A stretch of DNA of 64,000 nucleotides from Spiroplasma diminutum CUAS-1 (lineage in GTDB: Bacteria > Bacillota_I > Bacilli_A > Mycoplasmatales > Mycoplasmataceae): positions 124,001 to 188,000 of the forward strand of contig NC_021833.1 of NCBI RefSeq assembly GCF_000439455.1. Direction: 5' to 3'. Positions within the stretch are counted from its first letter, which is position 1; every line of letters begins with the position of its first letter. Positions 23,660-33,936 of this stretch are shown in pieces. Both the position numbers and the translations under genes were made by a program. The notes beneath the pieces were generated by a model. The model was not told the DNA's origin. It saw only the letters and a list, made by a program, of their open reading frames with translations, and searched no databases.

Positions 23660-24718
23660 ATGAACAACAACAATAATATTTTAGAGATTAGAAATCTTAC
23701 TAAAAGTTATGATGGAAAAGTTGTTTTAAAAGGTGTTAGTTTTAATGTTAAAGAAGGGGAATTTATAACTCTTCTTGGACCATCTGGATGTGGAAAAACA
23801 ACTACTTTAAATATCATTGGAGGTCGTGAAAAACAAGACTCTGGTGAACTTTTATTTGAAAGTAAAGATTTAACTCCTATTCCAAGTAATAAAAGACAAA
23901 TTAACACAATCTTTCAAAACTATGCTCTTTTCCCTCATTATGATGTTTATGACAATATTGCATATGGACTTAGAATCAAAAAAACAAAAGAGGATTTAAT
24001 AGCTAAAGAAGTAATGCAATATATTAAGAAATTTTCATTAGAAGGTATGGAAAACAAAAGAGTTCACGAACTAAGTGGTGGGCAAAAGCAACGTGTTGCA
24101 ATTGCAAGAGCTCTTATTTTGAAACCAAAAATATTACTTTTAGATGAACCAATGTCAGCTCTTGACGTTCAATTAAGAAAAAGAATGCAAGATGAATTAA
24201 AAGAATTGCAAGAAGAAATTGGTATTACTTTTATTCTTGTAACTCATGATCAAGAAGAAGCTTTAACTTTAAGTGACAGAATAGTTGTTATGAATAATGG
24301 TTCAATACAACAAATTGGAAGTCCAGAAGAAATTTATAATGAACCAGAGAATACATGAGTGGCCAACTTTATTGGTGTATCAAATGTTATTTCTGATGGT
24401 GAATTTATAAAGGATTTAAAAGTTAAATTTGATGATAAGGAATTTGACTGTACAGATAAAGGGTTTGGAGAAAACGAAAAAAATATTGATATTGTTTTAA
24501 GACCAGAAGATCTTAAAATTCTTGAACCTAATAAAGGATTCTTTAATGGTATTGTTGAAAACATTATCTTTAAAGGAGTGCACTATGAAATAACTATTAA
24601 AACTGAAAATAGATTATATACAGCACACACTACTGAATTCCATGATTTTGATAAAGAAGTTTCTATTAAATGAAATCCAGAAGATTTACATATTATGTGA
24701 AAAGAAATAGATGAATAA
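23660..24718 (+). CDS. potA: Spermidine/putrescine ABC transporter ATPase
   Basis: The 352-residue ATPase drives polyamine import. Walker [11 protein letters not shown] starts at residue 40; the Q loop (FQNYALFPH), signature ([16 protein letters not shown]), Walker B ([12 protein letters not shown]) and switch His (VTHDQEEA) are all present. The C-terminal regulatory beta domain ([10 protein letters not shown]) is typical of PotA/MalK. Two TGA codons near the C terminus and one mid-gene are Trp. The stop overlaps potB by 8 bases, indicating coupling. The start at 23660 follows AGAGGAG. Confidence 0.95.
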
Positions 24719-25718
24719 TTTAGATAATCAAAAAGACATTATTGAAATTCAAAATAATGTTGAAGTTGAAAAAGAATTAGACGATATTGAAGATATTGAA
24801 TCTGAAGGAATGGAAATAGAAATAGAAATACCAAAAATCAAATTAAAAGATAAAGTAGCAGATTTTAAAATAGTAAAAGGATTTAGAGGAAAAGTTTGAC
24901 CTATATTGCTACCATTTATGGTAGTAATGGGATTTTTAGTTGTACTTCCATTATTGGGAATTGTTATATTCTCAATTGTTGAAGCAACTGGAAATAGTAT
25001 AAAGTTTAAATTAGACTTTTCAAACTTTGTGAAACTATTAACATCAGGATCAATTCTGTATGTATTATTTTTATCTTTACTTTATGCATTTGTTGCAAGC
25101 ATCATTTGTGTTGCTTGTGCATATCCAATTGCCTTAATAATGGCACAATTAAAAAATAAGCTTTTAGCTAAAAACGTATGAGTTTTAGTTACTTTGCCAA
25201 TATGAATAAGTATGATTTTAAAAATACTTGGATTAAGAAGTTTATTTTTAGTTATCTCACCAACAATTTTAGGAACACCAATTGCAGTTATAATTGGGAT
25301 GGTTTATATGTTTTTACCATTTGCAATTTCTCCAATTTATAATGCAATTGAAAATCAAGATAGAAACTATTATTTAGCTGCACTTGATTTAAAAGCAAGT
25401 AAGTCAAAAGCATTTTGACATACAACATTTAGACAATCACTTCCAGGAATATTTGCAGGATTTACATTAGTTTTAATTCAAGCTGCAACATCATTATTGA
25501 TTGTTAGATATATGGGTGATGGAAAAATAAACTTAATAACAACAATTATTGAAAATTACTTCTTTAGAGGTACAGACTTCACTTTTGGAGCAACAATTGC
25601 CATTGTTTTGGCATTACTTTTATTTGCAATTATGGGAATTATGAAATTAATTTCAAATAAATTTGAAGTAAGGGGGTCAAAAAAATGAAAAAATTCATCA
25701 AATCAAGTTATTTCTTAA
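24711..25718 (+). CDS. potB: Spermidine/putrescine ABC transporter permease PotB
   Basis: This membrane subunit forms one half of the polyamine channel. It has 335 residues with a long acidic N-terminal extension of about 60 residues (rich in Glu, Asp, Ile), then six predicted spans and the EAA loop near residue 220 (AALDLKASKSKAFWHTTFRQSLPGI). The TGA at 25686 is Trp, so the protein continues to TAA at 25716 and overlaps potC by 34 bases, more than is usual in this operon. Confidence 0.92.
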
Positions 25719-28700
25719 TAATGATGTTATTCATTTATGCACCAATTGCTGTAATGATTACATTTTCATTTAACTCTGGAAATAGTGTAAGTAGTTGAAG
25801 TGGATTTAGTCTTTCATGATACAGTTCACTTATAAAAAACTCACCATTTATGAAATCAATTACAGTTTCTTTATTTGTAGCTATGGTATCTACTTTAATA
25901 TCATTGCTAATTGGAATGATGGCTGTTGTTGGTTTGACAAAAATTAGAAAAAGAAGTGCTGATAACTGAGTTAGAATTGCAAATATACCATTAGTAAATG
26001 CAGATGTTATTACAGCTGTTGGACTAATGTTATTGTTTGTATTAGCTGGTCTAAAGTTTGGAATTATAACTTTAATAGCAGCACACGTTTCTTTTAACGT
26101 GCCTTATGTAATTATTACAGTACTACCATTTATGAACAGAATTGATAAAAATATATTAGAAGCATCAAAAGATCTTGGAGGAAATCAAAGACAAACTTTC
26201 TATAAAGTAGTTCTTCCAATATTAACTCCATGTATTATTACTGCTGCTGCAATATGTTTTGCAATGAGTTTTGATGATTTTATTATTTCCTATTTTACTG
26301 GTGGAGGACAAACTAACGTATCTACTTTTATATATACTGCAAAAAGAATGCAACCATATATAAATGCTTTCGGTACATTATTAGTAGCTTCTATTATATT
26401 TATAGTTTTAATTTGAAATATAATTCAAATTTCTTTACAAAGATCAAAAGAAATTAAACATCAAATTAAAAAAGGTGAATACAAAATTAAATTAATAAGT
26501 AAAATTGAAAATGAAATTAAATATTTACAAAGTTGTTTATCAACTGGAACAAGAACACAAAAAACAAAAAACTTAAAATTACTTGTTCAATATAAAATGT
26601 TAAGATTACAAATTAGATTATTAAATAATAAAGATAATAATAAAAAAATAAGTAAACTTGAATGAAAAAAAGAACTAATTTCATCAGAAATTAGAGTTGA
26701 AAAAAGATACTTTACAATATTTAAAAAATTGAACATTAAAAAATCTCAAATTGAATTAAAAATTGAAAAAATGACAAGTGAGAAAAAAATTAAAAAATTT
26801 GAGCAAGTTTTACATAAATTGGATAGAAAAATTAATAAATATGAAAAAGAAATTGAATGAATTAATGAAAGAAATGAACACGATAAAGAAAGATCTTTAG
26901 AAATTGGACAACAAGTAATTAATTTAAAAGAAGAACTTTCTGGATTAGAAAATCCAAGTGCAAAAGATATTTCTTGATACAACAAAAGGATTAAAACTCT
27001 TTCTATAAAAAGAGACAGTTTACTTGAAGGAAGAAACCAATATAAATTAAGAATGACTATTGAAAAACTTGCTTTAATTAAAAAAGAAACTGAAGAAAAA
27101 ACAAGAGCTAAATATGAACAATTAAATACAATGAAAGCAAAAGTATTTAGAAAAGTTTCATTAGTAGACTCAATTGATAAACAAATTTCTTTATTAGATA
27201 AAAACCAAGCAAACTATAATGAAAAGCTTTTTGATCTAAAAAAATTAAGAGATGAAAAATTAAAAGAAGCAACAGATTCTATTAATTCAAAATTATCTAA
27301 CAAAGAAGAAAAATTAAATAAAGTTAACAGCTATGTAAAATCTAAAAAGGATAAATATTTCCCTGATGTTTTAGAAGAAACATATGTTCCTAAGTCAAAT
27401 AGATGAATTAAAAGAAACTGAAAACAACTTACAATGGGAACAGCACTTTTAACATCATTTTCATTATTAACAACTGCTTATATAATGAACAATATTTATG
27501 ATTTAGTTGTTGGAAATTGAGGAAGTTATATTGATCCAGAATTAATAACAGAATTTGAAAAGGAAACTGGATATAAAGTAAACTATCAACAGTATGATTC
27601 AAATGAATCTTTATACAATAAATCATATACTTTTAACTATGATATTATGGTTCCAAGTGATTATATGGTTGAAAAATTTGCAACAGAAGGGGCTTTACAG
27701 AGAATTGACTGATGTAGAGTTGAGAATATTAAAAGTCCAATAGAAGTTGATTGCCCTTCACCTGAAAAATTAATTTATCAGGAAAATGAATATGAATTGA
27801 CTTACAATGAAGCAATTGAAGAAGCTCATAGATTACACAAATTCACAGATGCAGAAGGTGATGAAGCTAATCTATTAAATTACTCAATTCCATGATTATG
27901 GGGAGATGTAAGAATTGTTTTCAATATTGGTGAAATGAAAAATGATAAATTTGTTGAAAATAAAGAATTAATAGATTTTTTAAACCAACATGAAGGATTA
28001 TTAGAGCCTATTGAAAACAATGATAATGAATTTTATAAAATTAAGCAAGATAAATTATCATGAAATATTCTTTGAGAAGCCGCAGAAAAAGGATTTAATT
28101 TGGCATTAAATGAAGATCCTAAAAATGTATTTATGTATGGTTTTGAAAAATTATATGGAAATGTTGAAGCAGTTGAAGGATTACAAGTAGATGGTAAGAC
28201 ATTATCAAAACAACAACAAATAGATAATGTATCAGCTGAAATTAAAAATTTAGTAAGCAAAAGAAATGTCGGTTTATATGGAGACCAGTTACTAGATAAA
28301 GTTCATGAAAGAGACTTTGATATTGCTGTTATGTATAATGGAGATTTAATTTATGCTACTCAAGATGATTATGAAAGTGAAGTTGAAACTGAAGATAGTT
28401 TATTTAAAATAAGTGATGAATTAAACACCATTAATAATTTTAAATTCACAACTTTATCTGCAGTTCCAAGAGCAAAACTTGCAAATAGTACAGAAGATAA
28501 ATCCGAATCAACAAACTTATGAAGTGATAATTTAGTTATTTCAAGTATGAATAGACATTTAGATGCAACGTATGCATTTATAAACTTTATGTATAGTAGA
28601 GAATCTCAAGAAGCACTTGTTGATGAAACAGGTATGCCAACAGGGTTTCAAGAAATACTAGATTATGGAACAGAAAAGGGAGATGAATGAGCTAAATGAT

Positions 28701-28795
28701 TTATACCAGAAAAAGGTAATTCATTCAGCTTTGATGAAAAGTTTGATAATTATTTAGTTGATAAATTTAATCAAATTATTTCAACAAAACACTAA
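25685..28795 (+). CDS. potC: PotC-coiled-coil-PotD fusion: polyamine permease joined to its binding protein
   Basis: The 1036-residue protein begins with a PotC permease (residues 1 to about 250, six spans, EAA loop EASKDLGGNQRQTFYKVVLP). A highly charged Lys/Glu-rich region follows (about 255-575), predicted to be long coiled coil. A further membrane span (about 584-604) leads to a PotD-like substrate-binding domain to the end (NWGSYIDPELITEFEKETGYKVNYQQYDSNE...). The layout tethers the binding domain outside the cell, which replaces the free periplasmic protein. Fusions of PotC and PotD are known in mollicutes; the coiled coil would lie in the cytoplasm and has no known job. The ATG at 25685 has an AAGGGGG site. 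Confidence 0.9.
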
Positions 28796-28796
28796 T

Positions 28797-28828
28797 TAAA
28801 AAAAACACCATAGGGTGTTTTTTTAATT
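28797..28828 (+). terminator. Terminator of pot operon
   Basis: AAAAAACACC pairs with GGTGTTTTTT around an ATAG loop, with a long T run. Confidence 0.88.
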
Positions 28829-28848
28829 TAATTACAAAAGACATTATA

Positions 28849-28879
28849 TTTACAAAATATTTATTTTTTTTAGTATAAT
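28849..28879 (+). promoter_or_regulatory. Promoter of tRNA-Cys
   Basis: A TATAAT at 28874-28879 lies 13 bases before the tRNA; a weak TTTACA -35 box sits 19 bases upstream. Confidence 0.5.
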
Positions 28880-28891
28880 CATTTAAGTAAT

Positions 28892-28966
28892 GGTACCATA
28901 GCCAAGAGGCTAAGGCATGGGACTGCAACTCCCTGATCGTCGGTTCGACTCCGACTGGTACCTCCA
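28892..28966 (+). tRNA. tRNA-Cys (GCA)
   Basis: Acceptor GGTACCA pairs with TGGTACC. The anticodon loop CTGCAAC gives GCA, and CCA is encoded. Confidence 0.95.
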
Positions 28967-28978
28967 TTAAAGAAATTT

Positions 28979-29003
28979 AGAGTAAAAATTTACTCTTTTT
29001 TTT
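28979..29003 (+). terminator. Terminator after tRNA-Cys
   Basis: AGAGTAAA/TTTACTCT stem with a two-A spacer is followed by a T run. Confidence 0.78.
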
Positions 29004-29053
29004 ATTTTTTGGAAAAACTATACATATTCGTTTTTTATTTGCTATAATAAATA

Positions 29054-29103
29054 TTGTCAATTTTGTATAAAATTGACAAAAAAATCGCAAAATGTAATAT
29101 AAT
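29054..29103 (+). promoter_or_regulatory. tRNA-operon promoter with overlapping perfect palindrome
   Basis: TTGACA (29073-29078) and TATAAT (29098-29103) form the promoter of the nine-tRNA cluster, with a 19-base spacer. A perfect inverted repeat of 11-bp arms (TTGTCAATTTT/AAAATTGACAA, loop GTAT, 29054-29079) covers the -35 box. This looks like an operator, or a second overlapping -35 box on the opposite strand. Confidence 0.6.
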
Positions 29104-29129
29104 ATTTTTGGTTGTTTTCACACAAAAAT

Positions 29130-29206
29130 GCGCCCTTAGATCAATTGGATAGATCGTTTGACTACGGATCAAAAGGTTAGGGGTTCGAGTCCCTTAGGGC
29201 GCGCCA
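29130..29206 (+). tRNA. tRNA-Arg (ACG)
   Basis: Acceptor GCGCCCT pairs with AGGGCGC. The anticodon loop CTACGGA gives ACG, and CCA is encoded. First of nine clustered tRNAs. Confidence 0.95.
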
Positions 29207-29247
29207 TTATTGAGAGCAATCATGAATATTATTAAATATTCATACTT

Positions 29248-29324
29248 CGGGAAGTGGCTCAGCTTGGTAGAGCATTCGGTTTGGGACCGAAGGGTCGCAG
29301 GTTCGAATCCTGTCTTCCCGACCA
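29248..29324 (+). tRNA. tRNA-Pro (TGG)
   Basis: Acceptor CGGGAAG pairs with CTTCCCG. The anticodon loop TTTGGGA gives TGG, and CCA is encoded. Confidence 0.95.
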
Positions 29325-29351
29325 TTTATAATTTAATATTTTTTATTATAT

Positions 29352-29427
29352 GGGCCCGTAGCTCAGCTGGGAGAGCACCTGCCTTGCACGCAGGGGGTCG
29401 ACGGTTCGATCCCGTTCGGGTCCACCA
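29352..29427 (+). tRNA. tRNA-Ala (TGC)
   Basis: Acceptor GGGCCCG pairs with CGGGTCC with one G-U pair. The anticodon loop CTTGCAC gives TGC, and CCA is encoded. Confidence 0.95.
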
Positions 29428-29432
29428 TATAT

Positions 29433-29509
29433 GGCGGGGTAGCTCAGCTGGTTAGAGCGCTCGGCTCATACCCGGGAGGTCAAGAGTTCAAGTCTCTTCC
29501 CCGCTACCA
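29433..29509 (+). tRNA. tRNA-Met (CAT), elongator
   Basis: The anticodon loop CTCATAC gives CAT. The body (GGCGGGGTAGCTCAGCTGG and the ATACCCG segment) resembles Bacillus elongator tRNA-Met rather than the initiator or the lysidine-modified Ile tRNA. Confidence 0.8.
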
Positions 29510-29535
29510 TATATTTTATTGTTTTTTATTATTTT

Positions 29536-29612
29536 GGACCTTTAGCTCAGTTGGTTAGAGCATCCGGCTCATAACCGGATGGTCATTGGTTCGAGTCCAA
29601 TAAGGTCCACCA
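29536..29612 (+). tRNA. tRNA-Ile2 (CAT, lysidine type) probable
   Basis: The anticodon is CAT, but the acceptor GGACCTT and overall body resemble the Bacillus minor tRNA-Ile, whose C34 is changed to lysidine by TilS so that it reads AUA. AUA is abundant in this genome. A Met identity cannot be excluded. Confidence 0.75.
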
Positions 29613-29653
29613 TCATTGACTCTAGTTAGATCATGAGGGGGCAAACAAAATAC

Positions 29654-29746
29654 GGAAGATTACCCAAGCCTGGCTGAAGGGGTCGGTCTTGAAAACCGAG
29701 AGTCGGGGAAACCCGAGCGGGGGTTCGAATCCCTCATCTTCCGCCA
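29654..29746 (+). tRNA. tRNA-Ser (TGA)
   Basis: This 93-base class II tRNA has a long variable arm (GTCGGGGAAACCCGA). The anticodon loop CTTGAAA gives TGA, and CCA is encoded. Confidence 0.95.
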
Positions 29747-29753
29747 TTTTTAT

Positions 29754-29829
29754 CGCGGGGTGGAGCAGTTGGTAGCTCGTCGGGCTCATAACCCGAAGGC
29801 CGTAGGTTCAAGTCCTGCCCCCGCAACCA
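29754..29829 (+). tRNA. tRNA-fMet (CAT), initiator
   Basis: The first base C faces A at position 72, and the anticodon stem ends in the GGG/CCC pairs; both are initiator hallmarks. The loop CTCATAA gives CAT. Confidence 0.93.
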
Positions 29830-29832
29830 TTT

Positions 29833-29909
29833 GGCCCCATAGCGAAGTTGGTTATCGCGCCTCCCTGTCACGGAGGAGATCACGGGTTCGAGTCCCGTTG
29901 GGGTCGCCA
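29833..29909 (+). tRNA. tRNA-Asp (GTC)
   Basis: Acceptor GGCCCCA pairs with TGGGGTC with one G-U pair. The anticodon loop CTGTCAC gives GTC, and CCA is encoded. Confidence 0.95.
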
Positions 29910-29914
29910 TTTAT

Positions 29915-29990
29915 GGTTTTGTAGCTCAGTTGGTAGAGCAATTGATTGAAGCTCAATGTGTCGGCGGTTCAACTCCGTCCAAAACCACCA
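29915..29990 (+). tRNA. tRNA-Phe (GAA)
   Basis: Acceptor GGTTTTG pairs with CAAAACC. The anticodon loop TTGAAGC gives GAA, and CCA is encoded. Confidence 0.95.
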
Positions 29991-30004
29991 TTATTTGAAA
30001 ACTA

Positions 30005-30028
30005 GCGTCATAAAGTGACGTTTTTTTA
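30005..30028 (+). terminator. Terminator of nine-tRNA cluster
   Basis: CGTCA/TGACG with a five-base loop is followed by seven T. Confidence 0.8.
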
Positions 30029-30059
30029 TTGAAAATATTATAAAAAAATCTAATTTTTA

Positions 30060-30088
30060 TTGAATTTTAAAATTTAATATCTTATAAT
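30060..30088 (+). promoter_or_regulatory. Promoter of tRNA-Ile
   Basis: TTGAAT and TATAAT are separated by the ideal 17 bases, ending 13 bases before the tRNA. Confidence 0.7.
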
Positions 30089-30101
30089 TATTATTGTTTT
30101 A

Positions 30102-30178
<77 letters not shown>

Positions 30179-30192
30179 TTTAGAAAATTTAG

Positions 30193-30213
30193 CATCCTTT
30201 TGGGTGTTTTTTT
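30193..30213 (+). terminator. Terminator after tRNA-Ile
   Basis: GCATCC/GGGTGT forms a short stem (two G-U pairs) around TTTT, followed by seven T. Confidence 0.6.
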
Positions 30214-30227
30214 ATATTTAAAGTAGG

Positions 30228-30233
30228 TATAAT
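30228..30233 (+). promoter_or_regulatory. -10 box of the mgtA leader transcript
   Basis: A TATAAT lies about 27 bases before the leader ORF and just after the tRNA terminator; the -35 box is not clear. Transcription should begin near 30240, at the edge of the attenuator structure. Confidence 0.5.
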
Positions 30234-30248
30234 AAAAAGAGTGAAAAG

Positions 30249-30364
30249 AGGTGGTAAATATGAGTATTCCTTCCGTCGAGCAGTTATACAATTTAATTAA
30301 TAAAAATGCGGTAAGAAGTATTGCTAATTTACCACCTATTTTTGTATTATCAAAATAGGTTTTT
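30249..30364 (+). promoter_or_regulatory. Two mutually exclusive hairpins in the mgtA leader (attenuator)
   Basis: AGGTGGTAAAT (30249-30259), which contains the leader ribosome binding site, is perfectly complementary to ATTTACCACCT (30327-30337). The second arm overlaps by four bases a terminator hairpin ACCTATTTT/AAAATAGGT (30334-30342 and 30352-30360) followed by five T. Only one of the two can fully form. The leader ORF runs through both. This is the expected architecture of a translation-coupled transcription attenuator. Confidence 0.65.
30260..30358 (+). CDS. Candidate leader peptide of mgtA (32 aa)
   Basis: The ORF begins MSIPSVEQLYN after a strong AGAGGTGG site and ends in TAG inside the 3' arm of a terminator hairpin. 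It contains Pro at residue 4 and a Leu-Pro-Pro run at 24-26, whose codons (30329-30337) form the overlap of the two competing hairpins. It precedes a Mg2+ ATPase gene by 39 bases. Enterobacterial mgtA also has a Pro-containing leader (mgtL) whose translation falters at low Mg2+. The shared logic is striking; a homologous origin is not claimed. Confidence 0.6.
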   Translation: MSIPSVEQLYNLINKNAVRSIANLPPIFVLSK

Positions 30365-30397
30365 AAGTTAGCTTTCATAAATAAGGAGAACGATGTT

Positions 30398-33085
30398 ATG
30401 AAAACTAAGAAAAAAATAAATAATAATTATAATAATCAAATCGCTGAGTTTGTAAAATTAGATCAAACTCAAACATTAAAAAAATTAGAAGTTTCAAATT
30501 TTGGATTATCTGAAACTGAAGTTAAAAATCAAAAAGAAAAATTTGGAGACAACTCATTAAAAGAAAAAAAATTTAATTATGTACTCTCTTTTATAAAATC
30601 ATTTTTTAGTCCATTTAATTTAATATTAATAATAATTGATACATTTAGTTTTTATCAATATACAAGTGCAGAAACTAGGGAACCATCAGACTTAGTAGGA
30701 GCATTATTAGTTTTAACAATGATTATAATAAGTGGAACAATTTATTTTGTTCAGGAAATAAGAGCATTTAATGTTATTAAGAAAATGACTTATGAAAATA
30801 AACAAACATCAAAAGTAATTAGAGATGTAGACTTTAAAGTTAAAGATATTGATAATGCAAATTCAATTAAACTTATTAAAGAAAACGATCAAATTGAAAA
30901 CTCACAGTTAGTACCTGGAGATTTAATTTATGTTTCTAATGGAGACTTAATTCCAGCTGATGTAAAAGTTATTTGATCAAATAATTTATATTTGAATCAA
31001 TCATCTTTAACAGGAGAATCATTTCCTGTTCAAAAGAAAATTACTAATGCAAGAGAAAGTTATTTAGAATATGAAAACATTTGTTACATGGGAACAGAAG
31101 TTGTATCTGGTTCAGCACTATGTATAGTAATTCAAACTGGAGAAAAAACTTACTTTTCTGCAATAAATGATAAAGTCACAGAAAAAAGGGGAAAAAACTC
31201 TTTCGAAAAAGGTATTTGAAAAATAACAATGTTATTAATATCATTTATGTTAGCAGTAACACCAATTGTTTTTTTAGTATTTGGTTTAAGACCAGGAGAA
31301 CTTGATGATAAATGATTTGCAGCAGCAATGTTTGCAATTTCAATTGCAGTTGGATTAACTCCAGAAATGTTGCCAGTAATTGTTACTGCAAATCTTTCAA
31401 GAGGATATTCAAAGATTAAAAAAGAAAATGTAATAGTTAAAAATTTAAATGCTGTTCAAAATATGGGAGCTATTGATATCTTATGTACAGATAAAACTGG
31501 AACAATTACAAGTGGTGAAATTAATTTAGACCATGTATTTGATATAAAAGGTCAAAAAAATGAAATGATTGAACATGTTTTATATTTAAACAGTTATTTC
31601 CAAACTGGATTCCAAAATCCAATTGATCAAGCCGTACTATTGAGTAAAAAAATAAGTACACCAAATTTAGATGAATATTCAAAAGAATGAGAAGTTCCAT
31701 TTGACTTCCAAAGAAAAATTCTTTCAGTAATATTAACTAAAAATGGAGAAAAAGAAATTTTTACAAAAGGTGCTATTGAAGAAGTATTAAAAGTATGTAA
31801 CCGTATTTATATTAATGGAGAAATAGTAAAACTTACTCAAGATCATATTGATAAAATTATTAAAAAATCTGATGATTATAATAATGACGGATTTAGAGTA
31901 ATAGGAATTGCTCACAATCATTTAGAAGATGAAGATATAGAACAAGATTTAATTTTTTATGGTTTTGGAACTTTCTTTGATGAGCCAAAGAAAACTTCAA
32001 AAAAAATAATAAAAGAATTAGCTCAAAAAGGAATTTCAACTAAAGTTTTAACTGGGGATAATGAAGTTATTACAAGATCTATTTGTTCAAAAGTAGATTT
32101 TAAAATTGAAAAACTATATTCTGGAAAAGAAATTGAAGTAATGACTGAAGAGCAATTACATAAAGCTGTAAAAAGAGGAAATGTATTTGTTAAATTAAGC
32201 CCAATTCATAAATCAATAATTATCAGAGCCTTAAAAGAACAAGGACACGTTGTTGGATTTATGGGTGATGGAATAAATGATGCACCAGTATTAAGAGAAG
32301 CAGATGTTGCTATATCATTTGATGAAGCATCAAATATAGCAAAAGAAGCAGCAGATATTATTTTAATGGAAGAATCATTACTTCCAATTAGTCACGCTGT
32401 TCATGAAGGAAGAGTATCTTTGGCAAATATATTAAAATATATTAAAGTAACTATTGCTTCTAACTTTGGAAATGTTTTAAGTGTTCTTGTTGCCTTGTTC
32501 TTAACTATGGCAGAGCCAATGCAACCATTGCACTTACTAACTCAAAACTTACTTTATGATATAGTAATGTTTGCTTTCATCTTTGATAAAGTTGATAGCA
32601 AGTTTACCGATAAACCAAGACCATTAAGAACAAAAAATATTATATGGTTTACTATAATTAATGGTCCAGTGAGTTCTATATTTGATATTGCAACATTTTT
32701 AGTTCTATTATATGGATATAAAACTGTACAACCAGGAATAACTGGTGGTGGAGATATAGGAAATATTGCTCAATTCAATGGTAGTTGATTTGTTGTTGGT
32801 TTAATGACACAAACTGCAGTTATGCAAATGTATAGAACTGAAAAAATTCCATTTATTCAATCAAATGGATCATGACAAGTTACAAGTTCAACAATATTTG
32901 TCTGTTCAATGGCAGTAATAGTTCCCTATGGGTTTATGAGTATTCCTGAAATTAGTGAAGGAATGAAAATGGCAAGACCTGAATGAAGTTTCTTACCAAT
33001 TGCTTTGGGATTTGTTGTAGCTTATATGTTTTTAGCTCAGGCTGTAAAAATGTTGTATATTAAAATATTTAAAGAGTGATTATAA
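30398..33085 (+). CDS. mgtA: Magnesium-transporting P-type ATPase MgtA
   Basis: This 895-residue P3B-type ATPase imports Mg2+ down its gradient under Mg2+ limitation. Family-specific motifs are present: AVGLTPEMLPVIVTANLSRGY in the M4 region and FDFQRKILSV in the N domain. The phosphorylated Asp is residue 365 in CTDKTGTIT, and the hinge is GFMGDGINDAPVL. The ATG at 30398 is chosen because AAGGAG lies 10 bases upstream; an ATG five bases earlier is out of frame. Regulation by the upstream leader ORF and attenuator is likely. Confidence 0.93.
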
Positions 33086-33086
33086 T

Positions 33087-33118
33087 AAAAAACTTGAACC
33101 TTTGTTCAAGTTTTTTAT
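33087..33118. terminator. Bidirectional terminator after mgtA
   Basis: AAAAAACTTGAAC pairs with GTTCAAGTTTTTT around CTTT. It serves mgtA and the convergent lipoprotein gene. Confidence 0.88.
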
Positions 33119-33120
33119 TT

Positions 33121-33837
33121 CTAGTTATCAAATAACAATGTTATTGATTCTTCAACAAGAGAATTCTCAAATTTAATGTTTATATAAAAAAGATAGAATC
33201 CCTTTAATAACTTTTTGCTGATATCATTTATTTTAATGGTAAGGGTTTTATTTTCACTATCAGAGTAAGCTCATATTCTTATATACTTCTCACAATCATT
33301 TTTTTCCATTTCTCCACACATTTCTCGCTCTGAAGAATAAGTCATTTCTCCTAACAATTTGTTATAGCCATCTTCTTGTAAAATAGCACTATTCATTTCG
33401 TATCTTATATGAGGAGAAGGGCTTAATGGATTTTGAAAAATATCATTTTCTAAACTATATTTATATGGACCCTTAGGAGGAGTTTTAATTATATCTGCAA
33501 ATATTTTCCCCTTCCCAATAGATTTTTGTCCTATAACATTTATTTGTGCTGAACCAACTTTTTTTAGAGATTTAATTTTTATTTCATTTCCATTTACAGA
33601 TGCTTCAATATAATCTCTTGAATCATCTTCATATTCGAGTGTAACTGATTTAACTTTTTCTAAATTTAGAATTCTAACTGTTGCCTCTAATGATTCTTCA
33701 TTTGCAATATCTAATGTAACTCTATTAGAAGATAAAAGCACTCATCCTAAGTCCTTTCTAAAAAGAGTACAACTTGATACAAACATAATTAAAAACATTG
33801 ATAGTAATATAAAAATTAGGTATATTGATTTTTTCAT
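33121..33837 (-). CDS. Putative surface lipoprotein
   Basis: The 238-residue protein has a classic lipoprotein signal: MKKS, a hydrophobic run, and a lipobox VSSC with Cys at about residue 24. The mature part is a soluble domain rich in beta-strand-like segments with no recognised family; two extra Cys lie in the C-terminal third (CGEMEKNDCEK). A TGA after residue 188 is Trp, and the protein runs on to TAG. It diverges from the unknown gene at 33937 and is likely anchored on the outer face of the membrane. Confidence 0.72.
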
Positions 33838-33936
33838 TCTTTCTTTATTCGTCCTTCTTCATTTATATTATAAAATATATTTACTTTTTTAAAAATAAAA
33901 TACAAAATATTTTTGAAAGAAAGAAAAAGTAAAAAA

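Noticed and set aside
30200-30360. M-box (Mg2+) riboswitch before mgtA
   Set aside because: The leader is only about 150 bases and contains no M-box-like core; the leader ORF with two competing hairpins explains the region better.
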